A stretch of 24,277 nt of DNA. It comes from SIG480 sp045636865 (GTDB lineage: Bacteria; Bacillota; Clostridia; Oscillospirales; JAAYXM01). The stretch spans positions 1 to 24,277 of the forward strand of contig JAZTYJ010000003.1 of the NCBI GenBank assembly GCA_045636865.1. The letters run 5' to 3'. Every line of letters starts with the position of its first letter. The first letter of the stretch is position 1. Positions 15,030 to 22,881 of this stretch are shown here, piece after piece. Under the pieces are notes generated by a model that made no database searches, was not told where the DNA came from, and saw nothing but the letters and a program-made list of their open reading frames with translations. The translations under genes and the position numbers were made by a program.

Positions 15030-15956
15030 ATGAACAGATACGATGTGGCAATTATCGGCGAAGGACCTGCAGGAATGTCTGCAGCAATCTATGCGACGCG
15101 CGCAGGTCTTTCCACCGCAGTTTTTGAAAAGGCTTTCTCGGGCGGGCAGATGTCTCTCACTCCCGACATTGACAACTACCCCGGTTTTGAGAGTGTTTCG
15201 GGTTTTGACCTTTCTATGAATATGTCAAACCACGCAAAGAAGCTCGGCGCAGAAATTATCCGCGCGGATATAACCGATTTTGAATTTTCTGATATGAATA
15301 ACGTTATTAAAACCGCAACAAGCGAATATCTTGCAAAAACCGTTATTCTCGCTCTCGGCGCATCCTACCGTCTTCTCGGCGTTCCGGGGGAGGAAAAGTT
15401 CAAAGGTCTCGGAGTTTCCTATTGTGCAACGTGCGACGGAAACTTCTTCAGAAACCGCGAAGTTTGCGTAGTCGGCGGTGGCAACACCGCGCTTGAGGAT
15501 GCGCTGTATCTCTCAAAGATATGCAAAACCGTATATCTCATTCACAGGAGAGATTCCTTCCGCGGTTTTGAAACGCTTTCAAAGCGCATCTTTGAAACAG
15601 AAAACATCATCCCCGTGCTTGATTCTGTTGTGACCGGCATAAACGGAGAGGAACGAGTTTCTTCCGTTGCCGTAAGAAACGTTAAAACTTCAGAGGAATC
15701 CGAGCTTTTCATTTCGGGTTGCTTTATTGCAATAGGAACAACCCCCAACACAGAGCTTTTAAAAGGAAAAATAAGGCTTTCAGACTCCGGTCACATTGAC
15801 GCAGGCGAGGATACGGAAACCAACCTCCCCGGTGTTTTTGCAGCAGGAGATATTCGCAAAAAGCCGCTTTACCAAATAATCACCGCTGCCGCAGACGGCG
15901 CAGTTGCCGCCTCACGTGCAGGGCAATATATAGCAGAAAGAGGAGAATTAAAATGA
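15030..15956 (+). CDS. trxB: Thioredoxin reductase (FAD/NADPH)
   Basis: Flavoenzyme that passes electrons from NADPH to thioredoxin. The FAD-binding G-E-G-P-A-G-M-S-A-A (9-18), the redox pair C-A-T-C-D (about 132-136), the NADPH-binding G-G-G-N-T-A-L-E-D-A (about 148-157) and the second FAD motif G-V-F-A-A-G-D-I-R are all present. Length 308 is normal for the low-molecular-weight class. GGAAGAG precedes the ATG. Its stop overlaps the fumarase gene (ATGA). A member using ferredoxin or another donor cannot be excluded, since the NADPH site was not checked residue by residue. Confidence 0.93.
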   Translation: MNRYDVAIIGEGPAGMSAAIYATRAGLSTAVFEKAFSGGQMSLTPDIDNYPGFESVSGFDLSMNMSNHAKKLGAEIIRADITDFEFSDMNNVIKTATSEYLAKTVILALGASYRLLGVPGEEKFKGLGVSYCATCDGNFFRNREVCVVGGGNTALEDALYLSKICKTVYLIHRRDSFRGFETLSKRIFETENIIPVLDSVVTGINGEERVSSVAVRNVKTSEESELFISGCFIAIGTTPNTELLKGKIRLSDSGHIDAGEDTETNLPGVFAAGDIRKKPLYQIITAAADGAVAASRAGQYIAERGELK

Positions 15957-16795
15957 GAGAAGTTTCAGTAAAAGACGTAACACGCGAAATCGCACGCCTT
16001 TGTGAGGAGGCATGCACTCATCTTCCGAAGGACGTTGTAACTGCCTTTGAGGAGGGCTATAAAAACGAAAAGTCTCCTGTTGGCAGGGATATCTTCAAGG
16101 TTATGTGCGACAATGCTTGCTATGCCGCAGAATCAGGAATCCCTGCATGTCAGGACACAGGTATGGCAGTTGTTTTCATCGACATCGGTCAGGATGTTCA
16201 CTTTGTCGACGGTGATTTCTATGAAGCTGTCAACGAAGGTGTCCGTCGCGGATATGTTGACGGAAAGCTTCGTCTTTCTGTTGTCGGCGATCCGATCAGA
16301 CGAGTAAACACAAACGACAACACTCCGGCAATTTTACATACCCGCATCGTACCGGGTGATAAGGTTTCCATTACCGTTGCTCCTAAGGGCTTCGGAAGTG
16401 AGAACATGAGCGCGATGAAGATGTTCAAGCCGTCGGCAACAACTGACGACATTATAAACTTCATCGTCGAGACAGTTTCAAGCGCAGAGAGCAATCCGTG
16501 TCCGCCTGTTGTTGTCGGTGTCGGTCTTGGCGGTACCGTTGATATGGCGGCTGTATGTGCAAAGAGGGCTCTTCTTCGCGACATCGGCAGCACACATCCC
16601 GACGAGCTCTATGCATCTCTCGAAGCAGAAGCACTCAAGAGAGTAAACAAGCTCGGTATCGGCCCGCAGGGTCTTGGCGGAACCGTTACTGCTCTTGCTG
16701 TTTTCTTTGAGCAGCATGCAACACATATTGCAGGTCTTCCCTGTGTAGTAAATATGGGTTGCCACATTTCAAGACACGCATCGACTGTAATCTGA
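15953..16795 (+). CDS. Class I fumarate hydratase, alpha subunit
   Basis: The alpha half of the two-part, [4Fe-4S]-containing fumarase/L(+)-tartrate dehydratase family, converting fumarate and malate. Probable cluster cysteines are visible in I-P-A-C-Q-D-T-G, in M-A-A-V-C-A-K and in N-M-G-C-H-I-S-R-H-A. The segments V-G-L-G-G-T-V-D-M-A and G-I-G-P-Q-G-L-G-G-T are typical of the family. At 280 residues it is a complete alpha subunit. The beta subunit gene normally follows directly but is absent: a hairpin and the chromate transporters come next. It overlaps trxB by 4 bases, with GAGGAG before its ATG. A tartrate dehydratase role is possible. Confidence 0.92.
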   Translation: MREVSVKDVTREIARLCEEACTHLPKDVVTAFEEGYKNEKSPVGRDIFKVMCDNACYAAESGIPACQDTGMAVVFIDIGQDVHFVDGDFYEAVNEGVRRGYVDGKLRLSVVGDPIRRVNTNDNTPAILHTRIVPGDKVSITVAPKGFGSENMSAMKMFKPSATTDDIINFIVETVSSAESNPCPPVVVGVGLGGTVDMAAVCAKRALLRDIGSTHPDELYASLEAEALKRVNKLGIGPQGLGGTVTALAVFFEQHATHIAGLPCVVNMGCHISRHASTVI

Positions 16796-16809
16796 ATTTG
16801 ATAAGAAAC

Positions 16810-16852
16810 GGGAGCTGTATCTTTTTTCGATACAGCCCCCATTCACTTTTTA
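16810..16852 (+). terminator. Probable terminator after the fumarase gene
   Basis: GCTGTATC (16814-16821) pairs with GATACAGC (16829-16836) around a T-rich loop. Three further G-C pairs lie beyond one mismatch. A T-run (16847-16851) follows 7-10 bases later, a little further than ideal. It should end the prfA-fumarase operon, possibly with some read-through to the transporters. Confidence 0.65.
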
Positions 16853-16868
16853 CAAAGGAGACACCGTT

Positions 16869-17411
16869 TTGTTAAAAGACATTTTCACTCTCTTTGGCAC
16901 CTTTTTTAAGATAGGTGCTTTCACCTTCGGCGGCGGGTACGCGATGATTCCGGTTTTCGAGCGCGAGTTTGTCACCGACCGCGGTTGGATGACAAGTGAA
17001 GAAATGCTCAACTTTGTCGCAATCAGCCAGTCGACTCCCGGTGTTATTGCCGTTAATATGGCAACATTTATCGGTCATCGCAGATGCGGTTTTTGGGGTG
17101 CACTTGCGGCAACGCTCGGCGTTATTCTTCCGTCAATTATTTTAATTACCATAATCTCCGCTTTCCTGTCAAATTTTCAAGAGAATATCTATGTGCAGAA
17201 GGCTCTTTCAGGCATCAACATCGCCGTTGCGGTTATTCTCACATCCGCGGTATTTAATCTCGGCAAGAAGTCCGTAAAAGACATAATCGGGCTTTTGCTC
17301 GCAATTATTTCTTTTGTCTGCGTTGTTTTCTTTAAGATAAACAGCATCTGGCTTATTCTCTTTTCCCTGCTTGTCGGAATCCTGGTTAAAGGAGGCACGG
17401 TCTTAAAATGA
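16869..17411 (+). CDS. Chromate transporter family protein, first half-size subunit
   Basis: Half-size CHR-family membrane protein of 180 residues. The family motif F-K-I-G-A-F-T-F-G-G-G-Y-A-M-I-P is at about 14-29, followed by S-Q-S-T-P-G-V-I-A-V-N-M-A-T-F-I-G. About five to six hydrophobic segments are visible. Short CHR proteins occur as adjacent pairs, and this gene overlaps its partner by 4 bases. The start is TTG at 16869, 8 bases after AAAGGAG; no ATG fits before the conserved motif. CHR transporters export chromate in some bacteria, but the physiological substrate in gut anaerobes is unknown. Confidence 0.92.
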   Translation: MLKDIFTLFGTFFKIGAFTFGGGYAMIPVFEREFVTDRGWMTSEEMLNFVAISQSTPGVIAVNMATFIGHRRCGFWGALAATLGVILPSIILITIISAFLSNFQENIYVQKALSGINIAVAVILTSAVFNLGKKSVKDIIGLLLAIISFVCVVFFKINSIWLILFSLLVGILVKGGTVLK

Positions 17412-17971
17412 TAGAACTATTTTTTCTCTGCTTTCTTTTCTTTCTCACCGGCCTTTTTGCGATAGGCGGTGGACTTGCCGCGATTCCGGTTATGCAACAG
17501 CTCATTGTTGAGCGTGGATTTGTTTTGCCCGAGCGATTCTACAATATGATCGCGATAAGCGAATCCACACCGGGACCTATCGGAGTAAATATGGCAACAG
17601 CTGTAGGTTTTGAGCATTTTGGTGTATTCGGCGGAGTTCTTACCACATTCTCGCTTGTACTTCCGTCGTTTGTAATCATCCTGATAGTTGCAAAAATATT
17701 TGGCAATATGCAGAATAACCCCATAGTTAAAAATGCGCTTTACGGCATAAGAGCTGCGGTTTCGGGACTTATTGCATCTGCGGCTTACAGCGTTCTTTGT
17801 GTTACGATTCTTACACCGCAGAAGTTTGTTTCCGCACCGTCAATATTCACTTTATTTGACATAAAACAACTTCTTATATTTGCCGTAATTTTCACGCTCT
17901 ATGCCGTATTCAAAAAGCATCCTATATGGTATATTCTTCTTGGTGCTCTTTGCGGAATTGTTTTTATGTAA
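17408..17971 (+). CDS. Chromate transporter family protein, second half-size subunit
   Basis: Partner of the preceding gene, 187 residues. It has the same layout: A-I-G-G-G-L-A-A-I-P-V-M near residue 18, then S-E-S-T-P-G-P-I-G-V-N-M-A-T-A-V-G-F, and about six hydrophobic segments. The ATGA overlap with the first gene and a GGAGG site inside its end make tight co-expression likely. The two probably form a heterodimer with opposite membrane orientation, as proposed for paired CHR proteins. It converges on ftsZ. Confidence 0.92.
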   Translation: MIELFFLCFLFFLTGLFAIGGGLAAIPVMQQLIVERGFVLPERFYNMIAISESTPGPIGVNMATAVGFEHFGVFGGVLTTFSLVLPSFVIILIVAKIFGNMQNNPIVKNALYGIRAAVSGLIASAAYSVLCVTILTPQKFVSAPSIFTLFDIKQLLIFAVIFTLYAVFKKHPIWYILLGALCGIVFM

Positions 17972-17973
17972 TA

Positions 17974-18006
17974 AAAAACCACTTACCTTCGGGCAAGTGG
18001 TTTTTG
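17974..18006. terminator. Bidirectional terminator with UUCG loop
   Basis: AAAAACCACTT and AAGTGGTTTTT form a long stem, with one A-C mismatch and a CC-TTCG-GG tip. A-runs on the left and T-runs on the right serve both the transporter pair (plus) and ftsZ (minus), whose stops lie on either side. Confidence 0.88.
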
Positions 18007-18015
18007 TTAATTTGA

Positions 18016-19218
18016 TTAGTTTCTGTTCTGGAACATTTTTACGATGAGGTCATACGGATCTTCATCATCGTCTGAAGACGGAGCTTCTGCAGGGGCTTCC
18101 TCAACAGCCGGAGTCTCTGCCTTCGGAGCAAAAAACTCAACCGGTTCAGGCTTTTTTTCCACGATCGGCTCTTCATCAAAGAGAGATGCTGCGAACTTCG
18201 GGAATGAAACCGGTTCTTCAACTGCCTTGGGAGCAGGCTTTGCAACCGGAGTTGCTGATACCTTGCCATCAAAGCCCGTTGCGATAACAGTAACTCTGAT
18301 TTCATCTTCAAGGTCAGGATCAAACGCCGCACCGAAGATGATATTTGCATCCTCATGAGCTGCCTCACGAACCATTTCTGCAGCTGTTTCAACTTCGTCA
18401 AGACCGATGTCAAGTGAACCTGTAATGTTGATAATTACGCCGTGAGCACCGTTGATTGATGTTTCAAGAAGCGGACTCTGGATAGCCATACGTGCAGCCT
18501 CTGAAGCTTTATCCTTACCTGAAGCGCGACCGACACCCATGTGAGCGTATCCTGCATCCTTCATAATCTTCTTAACGTCAGCGAAGTCGAGGTTGACAAG
18601 ACCGCCACCTGAGATAAGCTCTGAAATGCTCTGAATTGCCTGACGGAGAACATCGTCTGCAACTTCAAATGCGTTAAGGAATGTGATCTTCTGCTCTGAA
18701 ACGCACTTTAAACGTTCATTCGGGATGACAACGAGAGAGTCAACCTTTTCACGGAGAGACTCAATACCTGCCTCTGCCTGAACCATACGTGTCTTTCCTT
18801 CGAAAGCAAACGGCTTTGTAACAACACCGATAGTGAGGATGTCCATCTCTCTCGCGATTTCAGCGATTATCGGAGCTGCGCCTGTGCCCGTACCGCCGCC
18901 CATACCGGCAGTGATAAAGACCATATCTGTGCCCTCAAGCATCTTCTTGATGCTCTCACGGCTTTCTTCTGCTGCCTTTTTACCTACTTCAGGGTCAGAA
19001 CCTGCGCCAAGACCCTTTGTAAGCTTTTCACCAAGCTGAATTCTGTATGTAGCGGAAGATTTGCAAAGAGCCTGACGGTCTGTGTTCATAACGATGAACT
19101 CTACACCGCGAACTCCTGAATTGATCATCTGATTTACGGCGTTTCCACCGCCGCCACCTGTACCAATAACTTTAATGGGAACTATAACTTCGGTTGCTGC
19201 TTCTAACTCGAACGGCAT
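18016..19218 (-). CDS. ftsZ: Cell division protein FtsZ
   Basis: Tubulin-like GTPase that forms the division ring at midcell. The GTP-binding core shows G-T-G-G-G-G-G-N-A (19-27), the tubulin signature G-G-G-T-G-T-G (107-113), and the catalytic T7 loop N-L-D-F-A-D (209-214). A Pro/Glu/Ala-rich linker spans about 320-382. The extreme C-terminus reads D-P-Y-D-L-I-V-K-M-F-Q-N-R-N, at the place where most FtsZs have a D-I-P-x-F-L-R type peptide that binds FtsA and SepF. AAGGAGGAG precedes the ATG. The gene stands alone here, away from ftsA and other division genes. Confidence 0.97.
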   Translation of the reverse strand: MPFELEAATEVIVPIKVIGTGGGGGNAVNQMINSGVRGVEFIVMNTDRQALCKSSATYRIQLGEKLTKGLGAGSDPEVGKKAAEESRESIKKMLEGTDMVFITAGMGGGTGTGAAPIIAEIAREMDILTIGVVTKPFAFEGKTRMVQAEAGIESLREKVDSLVVIPNERLKCVSEQKITFLNAFEVADDVLRQAIQSISELISGGGLVNLDFADVKKIMKDAGYAHMGVGRASGKDKASEAARMAIQSPLLETSINGAHGVIINITGSLDIGLDEVETAAEMVREAAHEDANIIFGAAFDPDLEDEIRVTVIATGFDGKVSATPVAKPAPKAVEEPVSFPKFAASLFDEEPIVEKKPEPVEFFAPKAETPAVEEAPAEAPSSDDDEDPYDLIVKMFQNRN

Positions 19219-19261
19219 ATATAAACTCCTCCTTGAGAATTCTTTTGTGAGTATATTTTTA

Positions 19262-19290
19262 TATATACTATTCTATAATTTTTTTGTCAA
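19262..19290 (-). promoter_or_regulatory. Sigma-A promoter of ftsZ
   Basis: On the minus strand, a perfect -35 TTGACA (19285-19290) is followed after 17 bases by TATATA (19262-19267). The leader to the ATG is about 40 bases. Another TTGACC lies 8 bases further upstream and may be an alternative -35. Confidence 0.65.
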
Positions 19291-19378
19291 AAGGTCAATA
19301 GCAATAACACAATATTTATATATTTTTTTAAAAAACTTTTTCCTTTTTGGGCAAAAAGTTCAATCACGTTCTTTTTTC

Positions 19379-19407
19379 TTGACTTTATAAAAGAGACGTG
19401 CTAAAAT
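19379..19407 (+). promoter_or_regulatory. Sigma-A promoter of the GH95 gene
   Basis: TTGACT (19379-19384) and TAAAAT (19402-19407) are spaced 17 bases apart. The palindromic operator begins inside the -10 box, the arrangement expected for repression by blocking RNA polymerase. Confidence 0.75.
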
Positions 19408-19431
19408 CAACTTGTATATACAAGTTGATTT
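19404..19431. promoter_or_regulatory. Perfect 28-bp palindromic operator
   Basis: The left half AAATCAACTTGTAT is followed directly by its exact reverse complement ATACAAGTTGATTT, with no spacer. The centre, CTTGTATATACAAG, is of the type bound by GntR-family repressors (HutC/TreR/AraR-like sites with TTGT...ACAA halves). It overlaps the -10 box and the transcription start of the GH95 gene. The GntR/AraR-like regulator at 21791-22810 is the obvious candidate ligand. Confidence 0.75.
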
Positions 19432-19450
19432 ATGTTTTGGAGGACCTGAC

Positions 19451-21741
19451 ATGAAAAGCTACAAACTTACCGAGTATACTGTTCCGCAGACATGGTACGA
19501 TGCCCATTTCATTGGTAACGGAAGGATGGCGCCGCCATTATGGGCGGAATTGCGGACGATACCATATATTTAAATGAAGAAACCGTGTGGGGTTCAAAAG
19601 CCGGAGGAAAAGCAAATCCAAAAATGCCCGAAAAATTTGCGGCGATCCGCAAGCTTTTTCTCGATGGCAAACCGGCAGAAGCAGAAGCACTCGCGCGAGA
19701 AAGCCTTGCCGACTGCTACACGCGAATCTGTTCTTATGAATTTGCCGGAAAGCTTCTTATTTCTCTTCACGAAAGCAACAAAGTCAGAAATTACAAAAAT
19801 GAGCTTGATATAATTTCAGGTCTCTCAACCGTAACTTATGACAAGGACGGCTCTCATTATGTCAGGGAGAGTTTTGCATCATACCCTGATGATGTGATTG
19901 CTTATAGAATCACCTCTTCTTCTGCTCCGCTGAATCTATTGATTTCATACGAAAGAGAGCTTACTCTCTCAAACAAGGCAGAAAGAAACGAAATCTGCGC
20001 AGTTGCGGAAACAGTAAGCGGAGATCATAAGTTTGCAACGAAAGTTAAAGTTGTTACCGATGGTACGGTAACGAGCGAGAATGGAAGTTTGCGCGTAACC
20101 GACACTTGCGAAGCTGTTATTTTAGTTTCTGTCGCAACGGAATTCAGACACGGCAAAAACTTTGAAAATGAAATCAAATTCCCGTCAAAAAGCTACAATG
20201 AGCTCAAAAACGCCCATATTGCAGACTTTTCTGCAATAATGATCCGAGCTGATATCTCACTTCCCTACGATGAATGTTCAAAAAAACTTTCGATAAACGA
20301 GCGTCGCAGAAGATATGAACATAATATCCCAAAAGACGAAGAACTTCTCGTTTATGCATGGCAGATGGCTCGTTATACTCTCGTCTGTTCAAGCCGCCCG
20401 GGCACGCTTCCCGCAAACCTTCAGGCAATCTGGTCAAATCATATCATAAGTGCCTGGAGCTGCGACTATCACACCAACATCAACCTTCAGGAAAACTACT
20501 GGGGTGCAGAGGTTGCAAACCTCTCTGACTGCCACTTGCCGCTGTTTGATTATATGAACAGCTATCTCCTTGAATCAGGAAAGGAAACAGCAAAAATCGG
20601 ATACAATGCACGCGGTACGGTTGTTCATCACTTAAGTGATATTTACGGCTTTACCTCCCCTGCTGACGGTCTTTGGGGCATATGGCCGCATGGTGCATCC
20701 TGGCTTTCATATCATATGTGGGAGCACTATCTCTTCACAAACGACAGGGAATTTTTGAAGAATACAGCTTATGAATTTATCCATCAGGCGGCTATCTTCT
20801 TCCTTGATACAATGGTAGAGGATGATAACGGTCAGCTTCTCTTCGGGCCTTCAATGAGCCCTGAAAACTTCTATTGGACAACCAATGAAAAGGGTGAAAG
20901 AGTCAGATGTGTTCTTACGATGAGCTCTGCTATGGATACCCAGATTATTGACGGTCTTTTAAGAATCTACGCTGATGCATCAAAGATTCTCGGCATCGAC
21001 AACGATGATGTCAGAGCAGCAACTAAAGCACGCAAGAAACTTCCACCGCAGAAGGTTGGCAAATTCGGGCAGATTATGGAATGGATGGAGGATTACGAAG
21101 AAAATGAAGTTGCCCACCGCCATATCTCCCCTGCTTTTGCAATGTATCCCGACAACGCGATAAACAGAAAAACTCCGGAGCTTTATAATGCGATAGATGT
21201 AACTCTCACAAGAAGAATCACAGGTAAAGCAGACGGCGGCGGTCCTTCCAGCATTTTAGATATGGGCTTGACCCTTGTCTGGATTATTGCATTATATGCA
21301 AGACTTCGCCGCGGTGAGGAATGCGGCGCATATTCAAACGCATTGTATTCAAAGTTAAACGACAAGTTTTTGTATGTATATCTGGGCACTGATATCTTCC
21401 AGGTGGATGCAACGCTCGGTTTTCTCGGCGCATTTTCTGAAATGTTCATCCAAAGCCACGAAGATGTAATTTCTCTTATTCCGGCAATTCCGAAAAAGTG
21501 GGATTACGGTTCTTTCTACGGCCTTCGTGCAAGAGGCGGATTTGAAGTTTCGGTAAAATGGAAAGACTGTGAAGTCGTTGAGTTTACAGTCATCGCAGAG
21601 AAAATTTCCGATTGCGTAATTGAGCTTCCCGATCCACAGAAAACAATGAAGTTTGAGGACGAAAAAGGAAATGTCTACACCGCCGAAAACGGACTTATCC
21701 CCCTTTCAAACGTCTCAAAAGTAACACTCAAAGCAATATAA
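19451..21741 (+). CDS. GH95 glycoside hydrolase (alpha-L-fucosidase type), frameshifted near the 5' end
   Basis: GH95 enzymes are inverting glycosidases, mostly 1,2-alpha-L-fucosidases, some alpha-L-galactosidases. Translation from ATG 19451 (TTTTGGAGGA ribosome binding site) gives M-K-S-Y-K-L-T-E-Y and W-Y-D-A-H-F-I-G-N-G-R-M, then goes out of frame. Adding one G at 19528-19529 restores G-A-A-I-M-G-G-I-A-D-D, the family's G-N-G-R-x-G-A motif, and the remaining 733-residue frame. The intact protein would have about 763 residues. Landmarks are S-S-R-P-G-T-L-P-A-N-L-Q, the catalytic-site H-T-N-I-N-L-Q-E-N-Y-W, S-M-S-P-E-N (probable general acid Glu) and F-Q-V-D near the C-terminal end. There is no signal peptide, so it acts inside the cell. 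The shift may be a real mutation or a sequencing error; the rest of the frame is intact. The exact sugar specificity is unknown. Confidence 0.9.
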
Positions 21742-21752
21742 GTATATTTAAA

Positions 21753-21785
21753 AAGGCTTCTGAAAACGTTGCTTTCAGAAGCCTT
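21753..21785 (-). terminator. Terminator between the GH95 and regulator genes
   Basis: AAGGCTTCTGAAA (21753-21765) and TTTCAGAAGCCTT (21773-21785) form a perfect 13-bp stem with a 7-base loop. The T-run exists only on the minus-strand side, so it best serves the regulator gene. The GH95 transcript may also end here, less efficiently. Confidence 0.85.
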
Positions 21786-21790
21786 ATGAA

Positions 21791-22810
21791 TCAAAGTATG
21801 TTCTTAACGGAGTTTCTTTCCGTTATTTCCGATAAAAAGAGCTTGCTTTTCGGTTTTCCTGATATGACCTGTCTTGCGGCATATTCGCTGCCTTCACACT
21901 TTGCGTGAGCAACTGACGTGATGTTATACGCGCTTGCAATTATCGTATCATCAACGCTTATGACGGATATATCATCCGGCACAGACATTCCTTTTTCACG
22001 CAAGAAATCAATACATCTCTGCGCAACGGCATCATTGAAACAGAAAAACGCGGTGGTCTTCTCGTCAATTGCCTTTGATAAATTGTCATACATCTGCTCA
22101 TCTGCATATATGCAATTTACCTCACCCATAATTTCACGAAATCCCTCGAGGCGCTGGTTTGAAAGACCGCTGTTTTTAAAAAGAACTGCAGAAATGTTTT
22201 TATGTCCCCTGTCTTTAAGGTATATCCCTGCTTGTCTTCCGATTTCAACTTCATCCATTGCGACGAAGTTGATACCGGGGATATCATACAAGTATCCGTA
22301 GAAGACGTATGGAATCCCCTTTTCAGAAAGTTCAGCCAATATCTCTTTAAGGCTGTCTTTGTCGACCTCTCCCATCGGTGAGCTCTCGACAATCACACCA
22401 TCAGAGCCGCGTTTTAAGATTTCTCTAAGCAATCTCAAAATCTCATCATTTGAGTTTTTTGTATCGCACGTGATCATCGTTGCATTAAACTCTTCCATAA
22501 CCTTGCTGATGCCTTGCAGATTGTACGAAAGAAAATAGTGGTCAGACATATCGAGAAGAACGTCAACCGTCTTGCTTCTTACATTGCTCTTGCAAAAGGT
22601 TCCTTTGCCGTGATGGCGCTCTATAAGACCTTCATTTGAAAGCATTGAAAGAGCATTTCTGACCGTCATACGAGCAAGCCCGAACTTTTTCATAAGTTGC
22701 GGCTCGCTCATAAGCTTTTCGCCCGGTTTTATAACGCCTTCCTTTATATCTTTCTTGATCGCATTATATAAAAGAATATACTTAGGTGTATTGTTATTCT
22801 TTTTTTCCAT
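21791..22810 (-). CDS. GntR/AraR-like transcriptional regulator with LacI-type sensor domain
   Basis: Sugar-responsive DNA-binding protein with a GntR winged helix joined to a LacI/periplasmic-binding-protein-like effector domain, the AraR architecture. The helix-turn-helix is in residues 8-75: Y-I-L-L-Y-N-A-I-K-K-D-I, G-E-K-L-M-S-E-P-Q-L-M, and R-M-T-V-R-N-A-L-S-M-L with G-L-I-E-R-H-H-G-K-G-T. The effector domain follows (V-D-V-L-L-D-M to the end), including F-C-F-N-D-A-V-A-Q and S-V-D-D-T-I-I-A. The start is ATG 22810 after GGGAGTGG; the upstream GTG frame start at 22834 is rejected. It converges on the GH95 gene and probably represses it through the 28-bp palindrome, released by a GH95-derived sugar. 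Confidence 0.93.
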   Translation of the reverse strand: MEKKNNNTPKYILLYNAIKKDIKEGVIKPGEKLMSEPQLMKKFGLARMTVRNALSMLSNEGLIERHHGKGTFCKSNVRSKTVDVLLDMSDHYFLSYNLQGISKVMEEFNATMITCDTKNSNDEILRLLREILKRGSDGVIVESSPMGEVDKDSLKEILAELSEKGIPYVFYGYLYDIPGINFVAMDEVEIGRQAGIYLKDRGHKNISAVLFKNSGLSNQRLEGFREIMGEVNCIYADEQMYDNLSKAIDEKTTAFFCFNDAVAQRCIDFLREKGMSVPDDISVISVDDTIIASAYNITSVAHAKCEGSEYAARQVISGKPKSKLFLSEITERNSVKNIL

Positions 22811-22833
22811 AAAACACACCACTCCCTTGTTCA

Positions 22834-22862
22834 ATTATACTTTATTATACTCTGAAAATCAA
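22834..22862 (-). promoter_or_regulatory. Sigma-A promoter of the regulator gene
   Basis: On the minus strand, TTGATT (22857-22862) and a perfect TATAAT (22834-22839) are 17 bases apart, with the ATG about 25 bases further. A second TATAAT lies 11 bases upstream of the first. No copy of the GH95 operator palindrome is present, so autoregulation is not evident. Confidence 0.65.
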
Positions 22863-22881
22863 ATTTTTTAGGAGCTTGTCT

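Noticed and set aside
19333..19360. AACTTTTT...AAAAAGTT inverted repeat upstream of the GH95 promoter as a terminator.
   Set aside because: The stem is almost only A-T pairs, lies between divergent genes, and has no transcript that needs ending there.
19540..19542. ATG at 19540 as the natural start of the GH95 gene.
   Set aside because: It has no ribosome binding site and cuts off the conserved N-terminal G-N-G-R segment, which is present just upstream in another frame after a good ribosome binding site.
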